Source: an uncultured Clostridia bacterium | GTDB taxonomy: Bacteria; Bacillota_I; Bacilli_A; RF39; UBA660 | Direction: 5' to 3' | DNA: 60,598 nt | Assembly: GCA_945871105.1 (NCBI GenBank) | Contig: CAMBUO010000007.1 | Coordinates: forward strand, 1-60,598 | In this document: positions 1-6,571 of the stretch, piece by piece | Layout of the letters: every line of letters begins with the position of its first letter | How positions within the stretch are numbered: position 1 is the first letter of the stretch | Program-made: the position numbers and the translations under genes | Notes under the pieces: model-generated | Seen by the model: only the letters and a program-made list of their open reading frames with translations | Told to the model about the DNA's origin: nothing | The model's database searches: none

Positions 1-1813
1 CTCCTGATCCTCTTAATTTAAAATCTTCTTCACTTAATTTAAAACCATCACTTGTCGTTTTTAGAATCTCTAATCGTTTAGTATCTTGATCAGATATTAA
101 AATACAGGTTGATTTAATATCTCCTCTTCCTACTCTTCCTCTTAACTGATGAAGAGTCGAAAGTCCAAATCGATTAGCATCAAAAATAACCATCATACTA
201 GCATTTTTAACATCTATTCCTACTTCAATAACAGTTGTACTAATTAATATATCAATTTTACCTAAAGCAAATTTCTCCATAATATCATCTTTTGCTTTAC
301 TATTCATCTTACCATGGACTAAATCAATTTGATATTTTTTTCCAAAAGCTGCATTCATTTTTTCTTTTAATTCATTAACACTAGTTAAATTTGTACTATC
401 ATTTTCCTCAATTAAAGGAGCTATTACATATATTTGATGACCATCTTTTAATTCATCATACATTAAATTTAATACTTTTGTCATTTCATCATTTTTATAT
501 AAATAAGTTGTTACTTCTTTTCTTCCTTTAGGCATTTCTTTAATCGTAGAAACATCCATATCACCATAAATAGTTAAAGCATAAGTTCTTGGTATAGGGG
601 TCGCACTCATATATAAAACATCTGGCGTTAATCCTTTATTTTTTAAATTATCGCGTTGATTAACACCAAAACGATGTTGTTCATCCGTAACTACTAAACC
701 TAAATTATAATAAACTACATCATCCTGAATTAAAGCATGTGTACCAACTACCATATCAATACTACCATCTTTTAGTCCTTCATAAATTCTCGTTTTATCT
801 TTTTTTGAAGTAGAACCAGTCAATAATTCAACGTTAACTAAATCACCAAACAAATTTTTCATATTATTATAATGCTGATTAGCCAATATTTCCGTTGGTA
901 CCATTAAAGCACTTTGATACCCACTTAATTTATTCAAATACATAGCAATTAAACTAACAATAGTTTTTCCTGATCCTACATCACCCTGGACTAATCTATT
1001 CATTCTTTTACTACTATTCATATCTAATCTTATTTCTTCAATAACCTTTTTTTGATCATTAGTTAAAGTAAATGGTAATAATTTATAAATACTTTCTAAA
1101 TCTTTTTTATATAATTTTCTTTTAATACCATCTAATTTGGTATTTTCTCTTTTTAAATAATTTATTTTAAACATAAAAGCAAATAATTCTTCATATTTTA
1201 GTCTTACTTTAACTTCTTTTAATTTTTCTATACTACTTGGATTATGAATAATATTTAAAGCCATCTTTTTGCTAACAAAATTATATTTTTCTTGTAAATA
1301 ATCCGGAATAAAATCTTCTACATCCCGACCAATTTGTAATAAAGCCATATTAACATAAGTAGAAATATTTTTAGTAGTTAATCCACTTGTTAAATGATAA
1401 ATAGGTTCTATTTTAACGGAATCCCCTAATCTTCCTATTTTTATATCACTAGCTGTAATAATATTTTTAACTTTATCATATTTACCAATGACAATAACAT
1501 TACTACCAATTGATAAATGTTGTTTCATAAAAGCTCGATTAAAAATAGATACTCCAAATATTCGATCATTAGTTGCCAAACGAAAATTCATTTTATTTAA
1601 ACCAGCTTTTATTCTAATAATTAAAGGAATAGATTCTACTTTTCCATCAACTATTACTTTCATATCTTCTGAAAGATTATTAAAATCAGTTTGTTTTAAA
1701 ACATCATATCTAACTGGATAATAAGTTATTAAATCATTTACTGTATATATACCTAATTTATTTAATAAAGCTAAGCTTTTTATTCCAATTCCCTTTACAT
1801 CTTTTAATTCCAT
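1..1813 (-). CDS. recG: ATP-dependent DNA helicase RecG (3' end outside window)
   Basis: RecG is a superfamily 2 helicase that remodels stalled forks and Holliday junctions. The first ~604 codons are present and the C-terminus is cut by the window edge; full-length RecG is usually about 670-690 residues. The N-terminal wedge/OB region is followed by Walker A GDVGSGKT near residue 280, the RecG-type Walker B signature DEQHRFG near residue 374, SATPIPRT, and motif VI QLRGRVGRG near residue 560. The reading stays open to the edge with EEDFKLRGSG, the expected RecG C-terminal motif. The start ATG gives MELKDVKGIG, matching the family N-terminus. It lies downstream of glmS on the same strand, separated by a hairpin. 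Confidence 0.95.
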   Translation of the reverse strand, partial: MELKDVKGIGIKSLALLNKLGIYTVNDLITYYPVRYDVLKQTDFNNLSEDMKVIVDGKVESIPLIIRIKAGLNKMNFRLATNDRIFGVSIFNRAFMKQHLSIGSNVIVIGKYDKVKNIITASDIKIGRLGDSVKIEPIYHLTSGLTTKNISTYVNMALLQIGRDVEDFIPDYLQEKYNFVSKKMALNIIHNPSSIEKLKEVKVRLKYEELFAFMFKINYLKRENTKLDGIKRKLYKKDLESIYKLLPFTLTNDQKKVIEEIRLDMNSSKRMNRLVQGDVGSGKTIVSLIAMYLNKLSGYQSALMVPTEILANQHYNNMKNLFGDLVNVELLTGSTSKKDKTRIYEGLKDGSIDMVVGTHALIQDDVVYYNLGLVVTDEQHRFGVNQRDNLKNKGLTPDVLYMSATPIPRTYALTIYGDMDVSTIKEMPKGRKEVTTYLYKNDEMTKVLNLMYDELKDGHQIYVIAPLIEENDSTNLTSVNELKEKMNAAFGKKYQIDLVHGKMNSKAKDDIMEKFALGKIDILISTTVIEVGIDVKNASMMVIFDANRFGLSTLHQLRGRVGRGDIKSTCILISDQDTKRLEILKTTSDGFKLSEEDFKLRGSG

Positions 1814-1881
1814 GTTAGTACCTCACTTACTAGCACATTATATCAAAAAATGAGAATTTAGTAAAGAATAGTTATTTGAAA

Positions 1882-1914
1882 AATAAGACTAGTTTTTTTA
1901 TTCCTAGTCTTATT
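1882..1914 (-). terminator. Intrinsic terminator downstream of glmS
   Basis: An 11-bp perfect stem (AATAAGACTAG / CTAGTCTTATT) with an 11-nt loop sits immediately after the glmS stop. On the minus strand it is followed by a short T-run. The fold is symmetric, and it separates glmS from recG. Confidence 0.7.
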
Positions 1915-1917
1915 ATT

Positions 1918-3690
1918 TTATTCTACAGTTACGCTTTTAGCTAGATTTCTTGGTTTATCAATATCATATTTTAATTCTAAAGCTACATAATATGCTAATA
2001 ATTGTAAAGGTATAACTGTTAAAACACAAGTTACTAAATCACTTAAATTAGGTATTTTTATAACATCATCATAGATATCTTGATTAATATTTAAGTTATC
2101 TCTAGCTATTACCAAGGAATATGCTCCTCTTGCTTTAGTTTCTTTAATATTACTAATAGTTTTTTCATAAATAGTAATATCAGTTAAAATACTAATAACT
2201 GGAGTTCCTTCTTCAATTAAAGAAATCGTTCCATGTTTTAATTCTCCAGCTGCATAAGTTTCCGAATGAATATAAGATATTTCTTTTAATTTTAAAGATC
2301 CTTCTAAAGCTAAATAATAATCAATTAAACGACCTATAAAGAAAACATCATGATGCTTAGCTATTTTTTTAGCTATTTCTTGATAATTGAAATTTAATAA
2401 TTTATTTACTTCATCACTTAATATTTGATAATCTGAGAATACTTCTTGACTTAATTGAGAATCATTTTTCTTTAATAATTTATAAGCTAACATACTAAAA
2501 GTTAAAACTTGTAAAGTAAAAGCTTTAGTCGTAGCAACCGCTATTTCACACCCAGCATTGATATAAATAACTTGATTAGATTCTCTGGCTATTGTTGATC
2601 CTACAACATTGACAATTCCTAAAGTATAGGCTTTGTTTTCTTTAGCTAATCTTAAAGAAGCAATAGTATCAGCTGTTTCCCCTGATTGAGAAACTAAAAT
2701 AACTAAACTATTAGCTGTTAAAAAATTCTTTTTATAACGAAATTCACTAGCAATTTCTACTTTAACTTCAATATTACCATATTTTTCAATTAAATATGCT
2801 CCAATTAAACCGGCATGATAAGCTGAACCACAAGCAACAATATATATTTTTTCATATTTACTAATATCTGGTATCAAGTCTAAATTATTAAAATAATAAT
2901 CCAAATAATTTTTAATTAAAGTAGGTTGTTCATGTATTTCTTTTAACATAAAATGTTGATATCCATCTTTTGAAGCTGTTTTGATATCATGCGTAAAAGT
3001 TAACATATCTTTTTTTACTTCTTCACGATTTAAATAAAATTTGATATCATTTTTTGTAATAATAGCAATTTCTTGCTCTAATAAATAATAATCCCTTGTA
3101 TATTCTAAAATAGCAGGAATATCTGATGAGACTAAATTGCCTTCTTTACTTTTAGCAACAATCAAAGGACTCCCTTCCCTTAAAGCATAAAGAGTATCTT
3201 TACAATCATCAAACATGATAACAAAAGCATAACTTCCTTTTAATAAATTTTTAGCTTTTTCTAATATTTCTAATTTATTATCATTTTCTTGATATAAGGA
3301 ATCAATTAAAGCTGTTGCTACTTCTGTATCGGTTTCACTTTGAAATTGATAACCTTTTTTCTTTAATTCTTCTTTTAAAACATTATAGTTTTCAATAATT
3401 CCATTATGGACTAAAGTTACATTGCCAACTCTATGGGGATGAGCATTTATTTTACTTGGTTTACCATGCGTTGCCCATCTTGTATGACCAATTCCTATAG
3501 TTGGTTTATCATCAACTAATAACTTTTCTAATTCACTTATTCTTCCTTTTTCTTTAAATATTTTAATTTGATTATCTATAAAATAAGCTATACCACTTGA
3601 ATCATATCCTCTATATTCTAATTTTTTTAAACCTTCTATTAAAATAGGAATAGCATTTTTCTTCCCATTATATCCTATAATTCCACACAT
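1918..3690 (-). CDS. glmS: Glutamine--fructose-6-phosphate aminotransferase (isomerizing) GlmS
   Basis: GlmS makes glucosamine-6-phosphate from fructose-6-P and glutamine, the first committed step of UDP-GlcNAc and peptidoglycan precursor synthesis in the cytosol. The 590-aa product has the class II glutaminase domain with Cys as residue 2 (MCGIIGY), two SIS sugar-isomerase domains, and the canonical C-terminus KPRNLAKSVTVE. The start was placed at the ATG that exposes Cys as the N-terminal nucleophile; it is preceded by a strong AAGGAG. An in-frame upstream start would bury that Cys and lies in the ribozyme. A glmS ribozyme in the 5' leader indicates feedback by glucosamine-6-phosphate. Confidence 0.97.
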   Translation of the reverse strand: MCGIIGYNGKKNAIPILIEGLKKLEYRGYDSSGIAYFIDNQIKIFKEKGRISELEKLLVDDKPTIGIGHTRWATHGKPSKINAHPHRVGNVTLVHNGIIENYNVLKEELKKKGYQFQSETDTEVATALIDSLYQENDNKLEILEKAKNLLKGSYAFVIMFDDCKDTLYALREGSPLIVAKSKEGNLVSSDIPAILEYTRDYYLLEQEIAIITKNDIKFYLNREEVKKDMLTFTHDIKTASKDGYQHFMLKEIHEQPTLIKNYLDYYFNNLDLIPDISKYEKIYIVACGSAYHAGLIGAYLIEKYGNIEVKVEIASEFRYKKNFLTANSLVILVSQSGETADTIASLRLAKENKAYTLGIVNVVGSTIARESNQVIYINAGCEIAVATTKAFTLQVLTFSMLAYKLLKKNDSQLSQEVFSDYQILSDEVNKLLNFNYQEIAKKIAKHHDVFFIGRLIDYYLALEGSLKLKEISYIHSETYAAGELKHGTISLIEEGTPVISILTDITIYEKTISNIKETKARGAYSLVIARDNLNINQDIYDDVIKIPNLSDLVTCVLTVIPLQLLAYYVALELKYDIDKPRNLAKSVTVE

Positions 3691-3750
3691 AAATCTCCTT
3701 CTAGTTGATATATTCTTTGTTATAATTTTAATTTTATTTTTTGTAATATA

Positions 3751-3828
3751 TCTATCGAGTACCACCCGTTAATGCATCCGCCGAAAAATTCGATAACATT
3801 AAACCTCGTTAACTTACAGTCTGGCGCT
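3751..3828 (-). ncRNA. glmS self-cleaving ribozyme (core)
   Basis: Read on the minus strand, the leader carries the glmS ribozyme landmarks in order. These are A|GCGCCAG at the cleavage site (cut between 3828 and 3827), then AACGAGG, then TATCGAA-TTTTTC-GGCGGATGC, then ACGGGTGGTAC. The last two blocks match the conserved P2.1/P2.2 catalytic core. In this family glucosamine-6-phosphate acts as coenzyme for self-cleavage, and the 5'-OH product is then degraded (in Bacillus by RNase J). The P1 segment is extremely short (ACT-GTA-AGT) compared with the long hairpin of Bacillus examples, and the GAACT of the consensus reads GACT. The remaining ~60 nt to the SD may hold P3/P4. Confidence 0.93.
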
Positions 3829-3837
3829 AATTATCAT
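3814..3837 (-). CDS. Possible 7-codon leader ORF across the glmS ribozyme cleavage site
   Basis: ATG ATA ATT AGC GCC AGA CTG TAA (MIISARL) is preceded by AAAAGGAGG with 5-nt spacing, as good an SD as any gene here has. The fourth codon, AGC, contains the ribozyme scissile A|G. There is no homology evidence; the case rests on the SD, start and stop only. It could equally be an SD-like element that protects or structures the 5' leader. Confidence 0.3.
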   Translation of the reverse strand: MIISARL

Positions 3838-3860
3838 CTATACCTCCTTTTGGATGATAA
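3831..3860 (-). promoter_or_regulatory. Hairpin presenting an SD in its loop, just 5' of the glmS ribozyme
   Basis: An 8-bp perfect inverted repeat (TTATCATC / GATGATAA) encloses a 14-nt loop that contains AAAAGGAGG. The 3' arm contains the ATG of the 7-codon ORF and ends 3 nt before the ribozyme cleavage site. Confidence 0.55.
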
Positions 3861-3872
3861 CTTTATATTATT

Positions 3873-3901
3873 ATTCTATACTAATATTAAAAAAAAGACA
3901 A
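3873..3901 (-). promoter_or_regulatory. Promoter of glmS
   Basis: TTGTCT - 17 bp - TAGAAT lies on the minus strand and places the transcription start just upstream of the SD-loop hairpin and ribozyme. Confidence 0.6.
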
Positions 3902-3943
3902 ATATTTTAAAAATATTTTACATATATTTAACAAGGTGATAAT

Positions 3944-4453
3944 ATGTATTATTTTAATTTAATTATATTTTACTCCTTATTAGGTTTTATTTTAGAAAGT
4001 GTTGTTTATAAAATTAGTAAATCTAATGAACATAGTAGCATCTTTTATGGTCCTTATACTTTAGTATATGGATTTGGCGTTCTAGCTTGTATATTAGTTT
4101 TTAATTTCTTAAATAATTTTTTACCAAACAATTTTTCAAAAATTTTAATATATTATCTTTTATTTACTATAATAACAACTATTATTGAATATATAGGTGG
4201 TAATTTAATACATTATTTTTTAAAAATCGATAAATGGAATTATAGTAATCATAAATACCATTTTGGTAAATATATTTGTTTAAATAACTCTCTTTATTGG
4301 GGTATATTATCATTATTGGTTGTTTATTATTTACATCCCTATTTTAATAAATTTATTTTAAATACTATTCCCAATAAAATATCTATTTTAATTTTAATCA
4401 TCTTCTTAATAGATTTAATTTTCGTAATTATGAAAAAAATAATAAAAAGATAA
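3944..4453 (+). CDS. CmpB-like integral membrane protein (putative ABC transporter type IV family)
   Basis: A 169-aa hydrophobic protein with four to five predicted membrane segments. The conserved features fit the ABC_trans_CmpB family (PF06541): the N-terminal GFILESV, the FYGPYTLVYGFG block, the IEYIGG segment, and the WNYS...Y-I-C-L-N-N-S-L-Y-W-G block. The biochemical role of the family is not established. The ATG follows AAGGTGAT. It is a lone gene, divergent from glmS and convergent with the surface-protein operon. Confidence 0.7.
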   Translation: MYYFNLIIFYSLLGFILESVVYKISKSNEHSSIFYGPYTLVYGFGVLACILVFNFLNNFLPNNFSKILIYYLLFTIITTIIEYIGGNLIHYFLKIDKWNYSNHKYHFGKYICLNNSLYWGILSLLVVYYLHPYFNKFILNTIPNKISILILIIFLIDLIFVIMKKIIKR

Positions 4454-4520
4454 TACTCGGTTTTATGTCAACTTCAAACACCTTCGATATATCTCTAATT
4501 GTAGAAGATGTTCTTAATTC

Positions 4521-4550
4521 ATAAAAAATATAGGTCTATTTCAACCTACA
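4521..4550 (-). terminator. Weak terminator-like hairpin after the surface-protein operon
   Basis: A TAGGT / ACCTA stem with an 8-nt loop is followed on the minus strand by TATTTTTTAT, about 45 nt after the stop of the last gene of the operon. The stem is short. Confidence 0.4.
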
Positions 4551-4592
4551 TTTTAAAAGTCAAACAAACTTCCGGAAGAACCATTCTCTTTA

Positions 4593-5891
4593 TTATTTTT
4601 TTATTTCTAATAAACGATTAATTAAAAGATTATAATCATTTAAACTTAAATCATTTTGTCGCATTTTAATTCGATAATAAATATCTTCTATTTTATTTTT
4701 ATCATCTTGATTATATTTTAATTTTTCAATTTCTGACAAAATACTTTCTAAATTATTAGAGAATACTTGATGCATATTATAATCAAATTCAGGTGATATT
4801 TCTTCATTTTCTTTAAAAATTGAATCATAGTTTTCTAAATTAATATCTGAAATATCCCTTTCAATTGAATTATCATCTAATGATAATTGATATTTACGTT
4901 TATTATTATCTTTAAAAGGCAATAATTCATCTAAAGTTGGTATTTTATTATTTATGTTATAATCTTCTTTGTTTTCTTCATAAGTTTTTATTTCTAATGG
5001 ATTATTATCAAGGATACTTAATGGTTTTAAGAAAACCTTTTCTTCTGATACTGAAGAATTATCAATATTTTCAAAATTATTATTTATTAAATCATTATTA
5101 AATTCTGGATAATCTGGAATTGGTTTAATTTCTTGAACCTCTTGGTCTTCAATAAACATCTGTTTATTTGCTTTTTTAATTGGCATTACATCGATATAAT
5201 CATTATAAATATTATATGGTTTAATCTTCTTCTTAGAAACTTTTTTAACTTTAGATAATCCATAATTATCATCAACTTGCTCTAAATTCAAATAATGATT
5301 AGCATGCTTTCTTATTTCAACCTTACTACTAATATGATTAATAAACTTTATAATTAAAATCGTGAATAACCATATTACAAATATTTTCATGTTTAAAACG
5401 ATTAAATTTAACAACTCTTGATTAGTATATATATCTAATTGTTCATATACATTTATTTGATTAGTAATAATATTATTAACAATTAAATAGAACAAAATAT
5501 TAAATAATCCAAAATATATAATATTAATAATTTTTTGAAAATTACTATCTTTATTAGAAAAAGTTGATTTTATAATAAGGATATTAACAATTACTAAAAC
5601 AAATATATAAATAGCTAAGTTAGGAAAAAGTAAAAGTCGAACTAAATTATCCATTAAATAATCTAATAGATTTAAGATTTCACCATGATACATATAAATT
5701 AAATAACCAAAAATACTAACATAAATTATAAAGCATATAACTTTTGTTATTTTTTTATTTTTAAATTTATTAGCAAGTATAAATAATAAGATTATACCAA
5801 TAGTTATTCCTAAAATTATATATTTATTGGTTTGTTTCATAAATATATTAAAAAACAAAATTATTTGATCTAATATACTTGTTTGTATCAT
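4593..5891 (-). CDS. Hypothetical five-TM membrane protein with long acidic cytoplasmic tail
   Basis: No family was recognised. The N-terminal ~190 residues contain about five hydrophobic helices (near 24-43, 48-72, 85-109, 121-143, 161-187). They are followed by a ~240-residue polar, Asn/Asp/Glu-rich tail ending in a helical segment (IEDIYYRIKMRQNDLSL). It is the last gene of the adhesin-sortase operon, 20 nt after the sortase, so a role in surface-protein assembly or anchoring is possible but only inferred. Its ribosome-binding site is a run of seven G (AAAAGGGGGGG, 6 nt from the ATG), unusual in this AT-rich DNA. Confidence 0.7.
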   Translation of the reverse strand: MIQTSILDQIILFFNIFMKQTNKYIILGITIGIILLFILANKFKNKKITKVICFIIYVSIFGYLIYMYHGEILNLLDYLMDNLVRLLLFPNLAIYIFVLVIVNILIIKSTFSNKDSNFQKIINIIYFGLFNILFYLIVNNIITNQINVYEQLDIYTNQELLNLIVLNMKIFVIWLFTILIIKFINHISSKVEIRKHANHYLNLEQVDDNYGLSKVKKVSKKKIKPYNIYNDYIDVMPIKKANKQMFIEDQEVQEIKPIPDYPEFNNDLINNNFENIDNSSVSEEKVFLKPLSILDNNPLEIKTYEENKEDYNINNKIPTLDELLPFKDNNKRKYQLSLDDNSIERDISDINLENYDSIFKENEEISPEFDYNMHQVFSNNLESILSEIEKLKYNQDDKNKIEDIYYRIKMRQNDLSLNDYNLLINRLLEIKK

Positions 5892-5897
5892 TACTAT

Positions 5898-5904
5898 CCC
5901 CCCC
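5898..5904 (-). repeat. G7 homopolymer at the ribosome-binding site
   Basis: Seven consecutive C on the plus strand (G on the coding strand) form the SD of the downstream five-TM protein. A related AAAAGGGGGGGG-TAGTAAT occurs upstream of the LRR protein near 38390. Confidence 0.8.
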
Positions 5905-5911
5905 TTTTCTA

Positions 5912-6571
5912 TTAGATATTAATAACACTTTCAAGTTCTAAAATATAAATTGTTTGCTTTGTTTTACTATCTTTAGTACACGTTATTAGTGTTAAAGTAT
6001 TTTTATTTAAATCTCGATATATAGCTATTTTTCCTGTTTTTTCTTGTTGATAAATATTAACTATTTTATAGGTATATCGATAGTTTTTATAATTAATATA
6101 AGCTTTATCACCTAAAGTTAATTGGTAAAGATTTTTGAAATAAGCTAAATAACTATTACCAGAATGAGCTGCTAAAATAAAGTTACCTTTAGAAACATCA
6201 GGATAATTTGAGTTCTTAACAACTTCAATATTTTTATTAACGGTATTATAAGGTGAATCTATCGTTGTAAATCCTTTATTTAAGTTAATTTTTGGTATTT
6301 CTAACGTACCTATATAATATTTTGCATATGGATCGATTACAGTTTCCTCAATTTGCATATTTTCTAAAGAAGAAGTAGTTTCATCTATGGTGGCTACTTC
6401 TTCTTGTAATTCTAAAACTTCTGTTTCGGTATTCTCAAGTAATAAATTGTTCATATATGTATATGCATTGTCAACTTTTTCATTAAAATAATTACTAGTT
6501 AAAATTATCATTCCTGAAACAATTAACAAAGTACCAATAATGATAATTAATTTATTTTGAGAATTTTGCAT
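5912..6571 (-). CDS. Sortase (class uncertain), partner of the upstream Cna-B adhesin
   Basis: A membrane-anchored cysteine transpeptidase that would join surface proteins to peptidoglycan or to one another. There is one N-terminal TM helix, a ~45-residue acidic linker, then the sortase beta-barrel with YIGTLEIPKI, catalytic His in ILAAHSG and catalytic Cys in LTLITCT. The catalytic Arg expected on the next strand is not visible. After TCT the sequence reads KDSKTKQTIYILEL, and no Arg follows the Cys at all. The start chosen is the ATG at 6571; a TTG three codons upstream overlaps the adhesin gene further. The start lies inside the end of the adhesin gene, implying translational coupling. Confidence 0.88.
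   Translation of the reverse strand: MQNSQNKLIIIIGTLLIVSGMIILTSNYFNEKVDNAYTYMNNLLLENTETEVLELQEEVATIDETTSSLENMQIEETVIDPYAKYYIGTLEIPKINLNKGFTTIDSPYNTVNKNIEVVKNSNYPDVSKGNFILAAHSGNSYLAYFKNLYQLTLGDKAYINYKNYRYTYKIVNIYQQEKTGKIAIYRDLNKNTLTLITCTKDSKTKQTIYILELESVINI

Noticed and set aside
4454-4520. Hairpin ACATCTTC / GAAGGTGT after the CmpB-like gene
   Set aside because: The loop is 18 nt, one pair is wobble and there is no T-run, so it is not called as a terminator.
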